DNA from: Rhexocercosporidium sp. MPI-PUGE-AT-0058
Lineage: Eukaryota > Ascomycota > Leotiomycetes > Helotiales
NCBI GenBank assembly: GCA_020746875.1
Contig: JAGTJL010000011.1
Location: 868,001 to 932,000, forward strand
Reading direction: 5' to 3'
DNA length: 64,000 nt
In this document: piece by piece, positions 33,755 through 45,822 of the stretch
Numbering within the stretch: position 1 is the first letter of the stretch
How the letters are laid out: each line of letters opens with the position of its first letter
Notes under the pieces: model-generated
Told to the model about the DNA's origin: nothing
Databases searched by the model: none
What the model saw: the letters and a program-made list of their open reading frames with translations, nothing else
Made by a program: the position numbers and the translations under genes

Positions 33755-34111
33755 GGCTTTGTCAGGGCTATATCACTGGGGTTTATCGGATGTGGCTCAA
33801 AACATTTGCCCTTCGGCTGGCAGCTCCGCCTAGTTGCGGGAGCCGTTTTAAGTGCCCTCTTCAAAAGGCGGCCATGTCCTTCTCAATCTCCCCATGCTCT
33901 ACTCCTGCGAAAGAGCTATTACCCACTTGGTTTTAGAGGTCCGCCTTTATTGCCATTTCCGCTGTCTCTTAGCTGGGCGTCTTGGTATATTCATCTTATT
34001 TCATCCTATTTAAGAGCAGGTCGATTTTATCTTACTACTACGATGGCTCCGGCAAGGAAGAAAAGATTCATCTAGGAAAATAACCCTAGAGCAAAGAAGG
34101 CAAGAGAGGAG
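33755..34111. other. Spacer between HET fragment and LTR-like repeat
   Basis: No HET-like coding on either strand. A very short plus-strand frame at about 34042 (MAPARKKRF then stop) looks like a broken start of a basic protein, possibly mobile-element derived. Confidence 0.3.
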
Positions 34112-34252
34112 TGTAACGGAGCTGGTGCTGCACGTCACGTGCACTGATGCCTCAGGCTGACACATGCTGCACATTAGAGTTTGCTCCTCCTTACCTTAGT
34201 CCCGTATCTTGAATTTTAAGTATTACCAACGACTACTTGGAGGGCCGTTACA
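34112..34252. repeat. Solo-LTR-like repeat, copy 1
   Basis: 141 bp with inverted ends TGTAACGG and CCGTTACA (TG...CA). It contains CGTCACGTG followed by TGCCTCAGG, shared with the repeats at 39936 and 40396. No target duplication is visible. Consistent with an old LTR-retrotransposon footprint. Confidence 0.5.
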
Positions 34253-34398
34253 AAAACCATAGAAAAAGCAGTTACAGGCATTTTACAGTAATATCAAGAT
34301 ACGTGAGTCCTATTCGACAAGATACTAAACAGCCAACAGGAATGAAACAGATCTAAGCAAACTATTGTGAAGCCCACAAACAAGCGCAAGCGTACTTA

Positions 34399-36874
34399 TC
34401 AATCGAAGGGAGCCTCATTTTTCTCACGCTTGGTGCGAGTGAGGTCTTTGAGGCTCTCTTGGAAGTCCTCGGTCAGGTTCTTCAAATATTCGATATCTAC
34501 CAGTTTGAGCTTAGACTGGTTCGACCGTGCCATCAAGGAGGCCGACAAAAGGATATTACGGATCTGGCGGCCGTTGAGGCGTGATCTCTTGAACAGCTTG
34601 GGGATCTCCCTATCGATAAAATCGCGGTTCTCGATATTTTTATTGGTGATGATGTTGTCCAAGAAGTTATTCACGATTTTTACCTGTTGCTCGGCGTTTA
34701 GATCGCGATACTGGATTGCTACGTGAATGCGTGACAGTACGGCGACGTCGAGTGCGGTGATGCGGTTGGTCGTTAGAATAATAATGCCGTCATAGTATTC
34801 CAGAACGCGCAGCAGGACTGCTACCAGTGTATTGCGATCCAGTTCACGCGTACCTTGACGCTCTTCCAGGAAAACGTCGGCCTCGTCACTATCAACAAGT
34901 TCCTGCGGTCAGTATGCTGCGAACATTTCATGGGCGTAACGTAGGCTGTGACTCACACGAGCAATATTGCTTTCCACCGGCTCGCATCCTCAAATATATT
35001 GGTGAAGTTCCTCTCTGCTTTGGCGGGGTCTACGCCGATTTCGGCCGTTGAAACTGAGAGGAGAGGTTTACCAGTGGCGCGAGCCAGCTTTTCGGCAGTT
35101 AATGTCTTGCCAACCCCTGGAGGACCGTGAAGTAGAATAACCAGTCCCCTGCCCTTGCCTTCTACGACATCCGAAAACGGCGCCTCCTCGTGATTCCGTA
35201 CCACACCCTAATGTATGCCAGTGAGTAACCTTGCATACTCGAGTCGACGTCGGGGTCTCTTACCAGAAGCAGTTGCTTGTTATCTTCGTCCAATTCTAAC
35301 CCCTGGTCAAAACTCTCGGAGACTGTCGCCCCAGAGAGATCAATGATCCGTATGTTATCGACAGAAAACTGACCCCAACACCCAAGCTTCAGGCTGTATC
35401 CAAGGACTTTCGGGGGACATAGGAGAAGGCGAGAATTCGAATCGGTGAATTCATCCCGACTCTTCTCTGGTGTATAGTGGAGTATCTTCTTCAACCAGTT
35501 TTTGGTGATCGAATTCTTCTGGCAAGTATCGCAGGGGCACTCAATGGTAACTTCCAGGCCCAAGTACTCGCCAAGGGCTAGCTTACCGAAGCCCGGATTA
35601 CGGCGCGAGCGCATGTAGGAGAAATTGTCAATGATAACCTTGGACATGGTTAGCTGGGCCACTTTTACGTTCAATCCAGAAGCTGAGCGACTGGAGAGCA
35701 TGCCGGGGTGATGCAACATTTGAGGTTGGGGCGCGGGTCCCGTGTCATTGAACAAAATCGAGCCCTGGTACTCGTACTGCACTTGCGTTTGCAAGCAAAG
35801 CTTAGAAAATAGCTTCGCACGCTCCAGCAGCTTTTCTTCTACATTGGATCCGTCCGTATTGTGGTAATACTTCACGGGGAAGCACCGTAGGTTGGTGATG
35901 GACTGCGAACCGTCAAAGCTGGGAATTAAAATTTCGTAAGTGTACGGCTTGAATTCACTCCCATTCCAATCAAATGCAGCAGCAAAAACTCTGAACCCCC
36001 CCCTTTCTGGAATGTCTAGCGTCGTCTTTACTTCGAACATCTGGAGCTCTTCCATGTACGATCGGTGATAGATTTTGGTACCCGGCTGAAACAGGGTCCA
36101 GAGGTTCTTGAAGGTCACAGTATCACCACCTTGGTGGGACGCGAGGTTATTGAAGTAGTCGCTTAGTGAATCGGAGGCTTTGACAAGGTCAAGAATTTCG
36201 CTGAGGTCTTGGCGAGCCTGCTTCCTCTCCTGTGTATCTGTTTCGCAAGTCTCGCATGCTTTCTCCAGCTTGGGCCATTGCCAAACAAATACCTTGAATG
36301 GCGATTGGAAATTGACGTGTTCCGCTTTGAATTGGGCTGGAGGAACATGATCGAGGATCTTTGCTAGGAGTTCTTTCAAGGCGCCAGATTCGAGATCGAT
36401 CTCCTCACTCTCGAGACTGTGCCCATCTGGAGCCATGCGACGCCTGAATGTTGCAACTCCCTGGGACGACTTGACTGGAGTTAAGTCAATGCCATGCTGT
36501 TCCTCCTCACTTCGTAATCCTGTGTTCCTGTTCAATTTGCTGAGGACGACTCGAATGCGTGGTTTTCTCTCATCAGATTTCTGGTGTATAGTCAGCAATG
36601 CGCAGTACCTAATGTTGATTTTAGAAAGTACCTGCTCGGAGCTTGTCCTTTTTTCTTCAGCACTCGAACTCATCATATCTGCCTAAAATTAATTAGTATA
36701 GGAAAGGAGTGCCTTGGGCAATATATCTGAGCTATTGAATTATCGGAGAGTGAAGAACTGAAGATGCCCTCTGAAGATGCTTACCTCAACGTCATTGTCG
36801 ATACTCACTACTCTCTGCATTGCTTCTAATTTCTTCTCTAATTCCGCGATCTTTCTTTCAAGACTGATTGACAT
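34399..36874 (-). CDS. AAA+ ATPase (fungal accessory type), five exons
   Basis: Exons 36874-36785, 36682-36632, 36580-35264, 35207-34957 and 34888-34399 sum to 2199 nt, 732 residues. Exon 1 encodes a short coiled coil (LERKIAELEKKLEAMQ). A large N-terminal domain of unknown role follows, with QPGTKIYHRSYMEELQMFEV and a CPCDTC cysteine pair near residue 385. The AAA domain is complete: Walker A LLHGPPGVGKTLTAEKLA, Walker B ILLVDEADVFLE (created by the last splice), sensor-1 IILTTNR and an arginine-finger-like SRIHVAIQY. So ATP hydrolysis is likely. Such genes are strongly expanded in Leotiomycetes; their substrates are not known. It is transcribed away from the STAND-like gene at 37645 with about 770 bp between. 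The 51-nt intron before exon 3 is open in frame, so retention would only add 17 residues. Confidence 0.85.
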
Positions 36875-37099
36875 CTTCTGTGAAGGTTTCGATTCTTTGG
36901 GGCTTCGAAATAGCTGGGTCTAGTACAACTTGGTTTTTTTTTTTTGAAACCTTCGTGGGTATACTTTTTATAGGCAAGACCTAATAGCTCCTTGGCTTTC
37001 TTTATACAATGTTGATCTTAAAATAAAAGAAGAGAAGAACGCCTATCAACATTGCCGTAATTCAGAAAGTCGTCAGCTCACGCAGATTTACAGGTTAAT
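36875..37099. other. Promoter side of the AAA+ gene
   Basis: It contains a T-run at about 36933-36943. No gene. It forms, with the tandem repeat, the shared upstream region of two divergent genes. Confidence 0.4.
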
Positions 37100-37325
37100 G
37101 CAGTGCTCGGCTACCCTCTTCCATAGATAGATAGGGCGAACGTTACAGGCAGCCAGAAGCACTGGAGAGCAGTGCTTGGCCGACCTGTTCTTTAGATAGG
37201 GCGAACGTAACAGGCAGCTAGAGGCATTGGAGGGCAGTGCTTGACTAGCCTGTTTATAAACAGGGCGAACATTACAAGCAGCCAGAGGCACTGGAGGGCA
37301 GTGCTTAGCTGGCCGTTCTATTTGA
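37100..37325. repeat. Tandem repeat, 64-65 bp unit, about 3.4 copies, each with a hairpin
   Basis: The GGGCGAAC landmark recurs at 37134, 37199 and 37263 (spacing 65 and 64), with a partial copy before the first. Each unit has an inverted pair GCACTG...CAGTGC around a five-base loop (one arm is altered in the second copy). Copies differ by several bases. It lies in the divergent spacer between the AAA+ and STAND-like genes. Confidence 0.8.
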
Positions 37326-37644
37326 TTGGACAGGTGTGTTGGGCTGAGATAATCTCCCTTGGTTGTGTGGCGAGGTGCATGCAACTCTATGCCGTCTTTC
37401 AGGATTATGCGGTCGCACAAAGTGGTCTGATATTGGGAAAGAACATAACAATCACTTCTCTCGGAACCTTTGCGGTGGTCTGGCTTCAAATGGCGTTCAA
37501 AGCGTCTTACTTATCGAATTGAATACCTGATGGTGTTTGCTAGGACTCTAAGCTCCCCAGCTAGCATATTCGTTTCTCTATTGCAAGAACGGTGGCACCT
37601 TCGCCTATTGTTATTTTGCGTTTATGGCCGTCATAAAGTCAAAA

Positions 37645-39435
37645 ATGGGTAGCATCCAGCTATTCAAGGATCCAAGCGAAATGTTAGAATAAGTCTGACC
37701 ATTTCAATGTAAGACTCGTAGCGCTAAAGTGTCCCACAGTGCTCTGGAGCCCGCTAGAAAGCTCCTCCAAGATAGTGATAAATGGAGCCTATCGGCTCGC
37801 GGAAAGGACAACGAATACTCCAGAACCAGGGACGAATTGAAAGCGCAGATTGATTCAATGAAAAGGGAAGCGATTGACGATGCCAGGAAAGCGAATACCG
37901 TCGAAGTAACAGATCAAGTTGTGAAGAGAGACTTGATTCGTGTCTTCACCAAAAGGAAAATCTGGAAAGATGGCCGAGATCGGAACGTGCGAAAGCCTGG
38001 TGTGTGGGTTCAGCAGTGGCTTACATCGTTCGGGGAGTTCTTGGACAACTACTCTGTAATTGTAGAGGTTGTCAACGCGGTCGAACCGAAGTATGGTGCT
38101 CTCGCGTACACAGTCCTATCGGCACTTTTGGCGATCCCCGTCAACAAGAGTCACTACGAGGAGGCAATTGAGCAGGCATTAATTGAATTCAGTTTCGCAT
38201 TCCCACGGCTTCAGGTCATCAAAGACATTTACTCCGAAAGCCCAGAGAAAAGCGATACATTGAAAGTGTTCATTGTGGATGTGTATGCTGAAGTTATGAA
38301 GTTTGTACGGGAGTCTGTAGCGTATTACGAAGACTCCTCGTTTGGTATGTGCCAGTGCTTCTCGAATTCCTTTCTTCGTCGTCAAATTGGTTACTTCAGT
38401 CAGCTGATATTACGGACAGGTCGTGTCAAAAGTGCTATGAGAAACCCCACGAAGACTGCCATTCAGGATCAGGTTCGCATAGTCCGGCAATTGCTCGCAA
38501 ATATTCGGTGGGAATCCGAGGTTTTGATGCAGCAACAAATCAAAGCGCTGAAGCACGACACTAAATTTCTTTGTCAGGAAGTGCAAGACAGAAAACAGGA
38601 CGATAATCGGAAGACCCTCGCAGAATTGGAGTTACAATTGAACATAAAGAAAGACGACGCGCACACAGAAACACAGCGATATAGGAGAATTCTAGACGAG
38701 GCGTTTTCGGAGATTGTGGAAAGACAGGGCACAGAAAACTTGCTTACCCTTGAAAAGTTTCGCTCTGAGCCCGTGGTTGACAGGTGGCTGAATTCGAAGT
38801 CTGCGTGTATCCTTGTCCTGGCAGGACAAAATGACAGCTCGGCGAACAACACAACCCTATGCTGGCTATCTTACAGCACGACTATTCTCGCTGAGATGTA
38901 CAACTCGAGAAACAAGCTCGCAGGGCACTACTACTGCCAAACGAGATCCATGATGACGGATCGGCACAGGCCCACCGTTCGCACAATCCTAGCTAGCCTG
39001 GCTTACCAGATAGCCAAACAAAGGCAGTCCCAAGTACTCGCCACGGCCTCGGTTGATCGAGTCGTCAAGGCATTGTCGGCCGATACATGGAACGATGAGG
39101 AGGAAGGACTACGCAGCGCTAGAGAGCTCTTCTTAGACATGCTTAAGAACCTGAACCCTGAGACTACGGTCACCTTAATATTGGATCGTATTGATCAATG
39201 CCATCTAAACCCCGAACCAGAAGAATATCGGCAGGGCGCGAAGATTCTCAAGAAGTGGCTGATCGAGCTGGTGAGCCAGGCGCCTGTTTTGCTGAAGGTG
39301 TTGATCGTCGTCGGTGCTTGGCCGAGCGCTGCAGAATTTCGATGGCCGAGTCGCGAGAAAAGAGCAAAAGATAAGGCTGTCAATAATGGTGTCCTTCTGG
39401 AGAAACTGGACTGGCATCAGGACCTGAATAAGTGA
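37645..39435 (+). pseudogene. STAND/NACHT-like NTPase gene with two in-frame stops near the start
   Basis: The frame begins at the ATG at 37645 (MGSIQLFKDPSEMLE), then TAA at 37690-37692 and TGA at 37696-37698. After these it stays open to 39435 (about 579 codons) with no other stop. The open part has no ATG before 37858. The N-terminal region (VWVQQWLTSFGEFLDNYSVIV, then VEPKYGALAYTVLSALL) resembles the domain in front of NTPase modules in fungal STAND proteins (DUF7708-like, from memory). The NTPase-like part has HYYCQTRSMMTDRHRPTVR, ILASLAYQIAKQ and a Walker-B-like VTLILDRIDQC. The expected P-loop place (LVLAGQNDSSANNTT) lacks GK(S/T), so ATP binding is doubtful. Both stops can arise from CAA and CGA by C-to-T. 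Either the gene is dead or it starts further in. Confidence 0.65.
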
Positions 39436-39470
39436 AATACTACCAGGCCATTCAAAGGGGGAATGATTGT

Positions 39471-39540
39471 TTTGTATTCCCTTCTTTATGGAGCAACAAA
39501 ATTGAGTTTTAAATCGAGTTTTTGATTGATTGCGGACCAG
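39471..39540. repeat. Short dispersed repeat, copy 1 (second copy at 41133-41210)
   Basis: TTGTATTCCCTTCTT-ATG-AGCAACAAAA followed by TTGATTGATTGCGGA-CAG is shared with 41133-41210. It lies just 3' of the STAND-like gene, so the second copy may mark a lost duplicate of that gene. Confidence 0.6.
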
Positions 39541-39935
39541 GCGAAATCACTTAAAACGCGAGAAATCGCGTCTTCCATTCCCAACACTTCTACAACTACC
39601 CTGATTATGCCGCTACACCGTATTCTTCTAGGCTCTATATTAGCAAATCACCTTCCTCAGAAGCATTTGAGTCCTTATGCGCGCGCATTGATAGCAGGGA
39701 AAGCCTCTGAGGGTGGCTACGCCGACCAAAATCGCAAAGGATGTCACGGGCATGCTCCCAAGGTCACCTGATTGCGGCTCCTCACGGGCCATATGTACCA
39801 CCCGTAAGGGGGAACAGTCTCAAACCTCGTCCGTATCAGACCCACAGCTATATCTAACCACCCGTAGTTTCCTCCTTTCCTTTCTCCTCTCTTCTCCTTA
39901 GCTTTAGATCTTCAATAGAACTACCTCTAGCCTCA

Positions 39936-40081
39936 TGCGACGGTCTGGAGTGTGCGTCACGTGTGTTGTGCCTCAGGCAGCCAGAACACTGTATACAATC
40001 TCCCCTGCAGAGCTTTTCTCTGCACCTTGATATTCTAAGTGATAGAACCTCTTGGATCACACTTCACTGCGTTCCGTTACA
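39936..40081. repeat. Solo-LTR-like repeat, copy 2
   Basis: 146 bp, TGCGACGG at the start and CCGTTACA at the end, collinear with the repeat at 34112 (CTGG, CGTCACGTG and GCCTCAGG landmarks). It is flanked by CCTCA and CCTCC, a plausible 4-5 bp target duplication. Same orientation as copy 1. Confidence 0.5.
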
Positions 40082-40179
40082 CCTCCTTGATTATTCACTA
40101 CACTTGTACGTGCTGCGGGTGAGGATAACCACCAAGGGGCTAGCAGACTGGGCTCGCCACAAAGGACCTCAAAATCGAC

Positions 40180-40395
40180 CGCAAACGGTGCAAGAGACTA
40201 TGCTGCTCGACCCAATACGCAAGAAAGGCTAATATATACCTAAAGCGCACCGCAAAAAGTCTTATACGCAGTTTGAAAAACGTGATATCCTACGCTAGTG
40301 CCGCTTACACCCTAAAAAGACATATAAGGAGGTTATTGCCGGTTATGGGTGTTATGTAGCAAGACTATAGGATGGGCTTGCTTTTGGGACCTTGG
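40180..40395 (+). other. Possible eroded transposase fragment
   Basis: Plus-strand reading gives KSYTQFEKRDILR, a stop, then CRLHPKKTYKEVIAGYG. This is reminiscent of a helix-turn-helix start of a mobile-element protein. Too short and broken for a family call. Confidence 0.25.
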
Positions 40396-40553
40396 TGTCA
40401 CGATCGCGTGACGTAGCCTCAGGGGTAAGGCTGGAGGATGCTATATCTCATCGAAGGTCCGGCTTCTCCTTTGCTTCTCTCTTAATATAGAATCGTCGAA
40501 TACAAACCCTCTTTACAGCCATCGTAGCTATTGGGACCTTGTAGACCGTGACA
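40396..40553. repeat. Solo-LTR-like repeat, copy 3
   Basis: 158 bp with inverted ends TGTCACG and CGTGACA, flanked by CTTGG on the left and CCTGG on the right (5-bp duplication with one transition). It contains GTGACGTAGCCTCAGG, related to the same place in the other two LTR-like copies. Confidence 0.5.
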
Positions 40554-40707
40554 CCTGGACAGAGCGGATTATATATCATGGACCGCGATTTAAGTTAAAG
40601 AAGCGTAGGGACTTGTCCGGGCTGGAAGTCAATGCACGTGATTAAAGCCACAGAGGCTCTCTCAGTACAAGAAGGTTCGATTACGTACGATGCCAGTGTC
40701 TTTGCTA

Positions 40708-40954
40708 ACGTAGGTGGTAAGGGACCCGTGAATGTAAGCGACCCGTGAATCTTCGGATTTAAGGAAGGTGAGTTAGCCTTAGTGATAAATCTGAGAAACA
40801 AGAGCAACTTTTGTATTGGTCTTGGCGTTTTATAAGAAAAGTTCGTTGGGTTATTAATGTTTTTGTAGCGAATTTTCGCAATTTCAGCGTTCTAATTGGG
40901 CAGTTTGGGCAATTCACGGCACGCTTACATTCACAGGTCGCTTACCACCTACGT
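40708..40954. mobile_element. 247-bp MITE with about 44-bp terminal inverted repeats and TA flanks
   Basis: The left end ACGTAGGTGGTAAG and the right end, read on the other strand, match for about 44 bases with four mismatches. Both sides are flanked by TA (40706-40707 and 40955-40956), the target duplication of Tc1/mariner-type elements. The inside is AT-rich and non-coding. It fits a non-autonomous mariner-like element. Confidence 0.7.
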
Positions 40955-41132
40955 TAGTCTATATACATGCTGTGGAGGTTCTGGAAGTTTATGTCACGTG
41001 CGTCCTGCAGCCCTACAGTCACATGCACACGGCACTGGTGAACTCCTAGACTACTCCACGGGACACCTCCCACCACTGGAGATGCCTTTACAACATGCTT
41101 ACCACTTGTTGCTTGTTTTACCTCGCAAAATT

Positions 41133-41210
41133 ATCCTTTTGTATTCCCTTCTTCATGCAGCAACAAAACAAGTTGTAAAATTGAGTTTGATTGATTGCGG
41201 ATCAGACTGC
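41133..41210. repeat. Short dispersed repeat, copy 2
   Basis: Counterpart of 39471-39540, with a few substitutions and a short insertion. Confidence 0.6.
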
Positions 41211-41394
41211 TCTAGCAGCTCAGCCTCTATCCAACCAATAGGCTGGCAGAGGACCTCTAATGAGGCATAGCTGCTTGCTCCAGCAGGTGAGATACTAGAG
41301 CCCGCCTAGAGCTCCCCCATAATGGGATCTGCACTTGGAGACAGAATGAGGAAAGTTTAACCGAGTATCAAGGGAGGGGGAAAAAGTCCCTGTG

Positions 41395-41452
41395 GGAGCT
41401 AAAATGGCCCCTCAGCGCATGCTCAGGCCAGGCCGAGCTCAGGCATGCTTAG
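41395..41452. repeat. Left part of a dispersed repeat split by the MULE insertion
   Basis: AAAATGG followed by CTCAGG-rich sequence. Together with 43865-43950 it rebuilds a stretch similar to 45628-45822 (continuing TGTTCACCCTCGGCT). The MULE therefore landed in an older repeat. Confidence 0.55.
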
Positions 41453-41460
41453 GAATGTTC

Positions 41461-43864
41461 GGGTACGATTAAAATGGCTCGGTTTTGGTGAGGCAGGAAC
41501 GGAAGTTAATTTCGCCGACCCGATGCGCTAAGCCTAAAATAGAATCGCCTCGTCGCTCCGCTGTAGCCACTCCGTCACCGACCGACCAATGAAAGCACTC
41601 GTATAGTCAGCCAGCTCTACTTCCCAACGACGTAATAGCCTTTCACGTGCCTCTTCGTCGAGCGAATCAGAGATCTCAACTACCTCAAAAAAGCGGGTCC
41701 TAATCGATTCCAAAGCCTCGCTCGTGACTAGTTTCGCTTCCAAGTCACGTGATAATGCCTTTTCCTCCACGCTAGCTTCAATTAACCCCTTACTAGTATA
41801 AATCTCGAACCCTGATTCGTCGAATTGCTCGGCTAGATCGGCCCAATCCGGCTCTTCTATCTCTCCGAGGATCTCCCAGGCGTAAATCACGTGCTTACAC
41901 GGAAGCCAATAAGATCTTGCGAAGCGACAATCGCACTTACCTAATTCGGAAAGGCCTGACTCGTCACCTGACTCCGTAAGCTTCTCAGAGCCTTTTATCT
42001 CTTCTAATAAGAGTAATTGCACGTGATATGGAAAAGCGTCTAGCCACGGATGCTCGAGCGTTGCACTAAGCTTTTTTTTTGACCAATCATAAGCTGCCTT
42101 TTGAGCACGTGATATATACTGGCTATCGCATTGAGCGATAAGCGAGATAATACCGCTAAGCGAGTGCTTCGGCCGTACGGTAAGCTTAGTAATCCGCGCT
42201 AAGGCTTTAAGCGAGCGGTGGTAAGCCTCATTAGGATTGGTCGTTAGCACCTGTAGTAGTAAGGCTGAGTGCTCACGTGAGTAATTAGCCCAAAGCGGTA
42301 AGGTCTTTAGCCAATTATCACGAATGTATTTAGCCTTTTCGGGACTAGCGGCAACCTTAATCGCTTTCGCGACTGAATCGCGTGCGCCAGTCTCGGTCCG
42401 ACGGTTACAGAGTGCCGCCATTACGTGGCCACGTGATTTGGCGTCAGCGCTAGTGCCGAGCTTGCGCTTAAGCGTCCGCATACAGTGGACCCGGCAAAGT
42501 AGGTGCGAGATCTAAGCGTTATAAGTGGTCGGATAAGAAATAAGGTTATCGCGGCTCGCTTACCTCCATTTCCCCGCACACTAAGCCCGGAAAGGCTAAG
42601 CGAAACGCCCGCTGCTCAGCCCCTGAGTCATCGCTTAATACGTAGCGCAATTGCCAATTGCACCACTGCTTAATAGCCAATAAGAGCTCTGCGATAAGCT
42701 CACCGAACTCGTGTGATAAGAGACCATGTGCGATAGGGTGCCAGCAAGCGTATTGGTCGCGCGTCATAATCGTAAAAAGCTTCTATTCTAATTGGTTAGT
42801 TTTGTGAGTGCTATCGATAAGCGAGAGGTGCCCGTGCGCCTCTAGCGTGCATAAGCGAGCCGGATCGGCGAAAACAAGACCCCGACCATCCACGTAATCT
42901 AATGACGTAGCGTTAATTTGCGACGCTTTCCAGCCTAAGCTAGCAAGCGTCGCAAGTGCTTCGCTACCTTGTAAACTGACGTCATCTTTTACGTTTGTTG
43001 TAGCCCAAAGTCGATTTGGATTGGCTAGCCGCCACGTAAGACCCGCATTAATGACGTCTTGTCGAGTGAGGTAGGCTCCGCCAGCGGCCGCTAGTCGCGC
43101 GCGCGCATCGGGCCGACCCTTTCCGGTAAGCGAGCCAATAATAGCTGCCGGCGGATACCCCTTTGCAACCTCGGCTCCGACGAGCTCCCGAAGGAAGCTG
43201 TTTCGCTTATTAGCGTCACTTTCGTCCAATGAATGAGAATGCTGAAGGCACGTGACTAAATCTGAGTGCTTTGATTGGCTCCTTGGATAGTATTCGTAGT
43301 GCGTAGAGAAGGCAAGAAGGTTAAAACTGACGTCACAGCCAGTAATAACGCGCTTAGTCGAACTAGCGCGCTTGCCTTGACTTGCTGAAGGTACGGCACG
43401 TGATCGCTTAAATCGACAGATTACGTGATGTCGCACGTGCGCGGGCCGGCCGTCGCGTTTTCGGAAGCCGACACTCTCTGATTGCCGAATAGAGTAAGCG
43501 TTATCGATAAGGGGCCAGAACAGCTCGTGATTGGCTTTATTAAGCGAGAATGGTACTGGTAAGATAAAAAGGATTTGCCGCACGTGATCTATATCACGTG
43601 GTAAGGCAGAGAGGACGTCCATAGTGAAGCTTAAAGAGAGAGGTAAAGGTAAAGGCAAAGGCCTTAAAGTAAAGCTATGTGGTAGCACAATTAAGTGATT
43701 GGCTAAACCCCGGTATCGGGGAAATAAAGTGACGGTGAGCGACGTCAGCACGGAGTAATTAAGGTCCGAGTGCACGTGCACAATTTTGATTGGCTGAACG
43801 GCCCGATTGCCTCCGGTTGATGCCATGAGTGCCTTACCAAAACCGAGCCATTTTAATCGTACCC
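41461..43864 (-). mobile_element. MULE DNA transposon, 2404 bp, with TIRs and 8-bp target duplication
   Basis: Both ends carry GGGTACGATTAAAATGGCTC and onward: 29 identical bases, one mismatch, then five more matches (35 bp). GAATGTTC flanks both sides (41453-41460 and 43865-43872), a perfect 8-bp target-site duplication. The element contains one transposase gene on the minus strand and little else. Near-perfect ends imply a recent insertion. Confidence 0.9.
41534..43622 (-). pseudogene. MULE transposase with one in-frame TAG
   Basis: Exons 43622-42564 and 42511-41534 (52-nt intron, GTAAGC to GCTTAG) give 678 codons. The N-terminal 200 residues hold a FAR1-like DNA-binding region without an obvious complete zinc cluster. 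The catalytic part begins with LSLIDSTHKTNQLE, whose first aspartate matches the D of the DDE triad, and continues with MTRDQYACWHPIAHGLLSHE. The C-terminal SWIM zinc finger CDCRFARSYWLPCKHV is intact. The only break is TAG at 42785-42783, directly after TNQLE, where MULE transposases usually have tryptophan (TGG), so a single G-to-A change explains it. I chose the ATG at 43622 as the start. With near-perfect ends, this is a recently silenced element, or one that depends on readthrough. Confidence 0.85.
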
Positions 43865-43872
43865 GAATGTTC

Positions 43873-44142
43873 ACCCTCGGCTCAGTTTAAGGAGGCAGCT
43901 GCTCACGTCCAAACACTAAAACAGAATCAGCAAAAATAAATGTTGAGTATGACTTTAGTAGTATTCTTCGATAATATTTCTTCCTTTGCGTTTCTGATAT
44001 GGTTAGTTAGTAGTGCCACTCTGCGGTCGGGGTAAGGCGACGCGAAGGTAGATAAAAGTAGCTTCGACTTCCAAACGAAACCCCCAGAAAACAGAGGTCA
44101 AAACCTCAAGTTTCCGAGGTGTTTTGTTCGGTATCAATCGAC
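43873..44142. other. Repeat right half, then HET 3' truncation zone
   Basis: 43865-43950 continues the split repeat. From 44142 leftward the HET gene frame is lost just after WIDAIC. No other gene. Confidence 0.45.
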
Positions 44143-45627
<1,485 letters not shown>

Positions 45628-45822
45628 AAATGGGTTCCGTATCATAGTGAGCAGGTGACTCAGGCTCTGCTCAGGCTCTGCTTAGGCTCTTCTCGGGCTC
45701 TACTCAGGCTTGCTCAGGTTCTACTCCGGCATGTTCACCCTCGGCTTGGGTTAAAGCGGCAGTTACTCACGTGTACCAACTAAACTAAAACCAGCGAAAG
45801 GGAAAATTAATCCTGAGTCTAT
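45628..45822. repeat. Dispersed repeat, uninterrupted copy
   Basis: It starts near AAAATGG, has an iterated CTCAGGCTCTG-like tract (about six units of 11-12 bp), then TGTTCACCCTCGGCT, GGCAG, CTCACGT and a TAAAAC/CAGC/GAGT tail. The same order occurs at 41395-41460 plus 43865-43950. Family unknown. Confidence 0.5.

Noticed and set aside
37088..37489. A 133-codon minus-strand frame with a repeated AKHC-LAACNVRP peptide
   Set aside because: It is the translation of the 64-65 bp tandem repeat, whose unit is not kept in phase.
40595..40807. A minus-strand frame ending in a repeat
   Set aside because: It runs across the left end of the MITE and has no independent coding support.
42139..43548. Seven TAAGCGAG octamers within the MULE
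   Set aside because: Six of seven fall in the same codon phase and encode Ser-Leu (TCG CTT), so codon preference explains them, unlike the CACGTG set.
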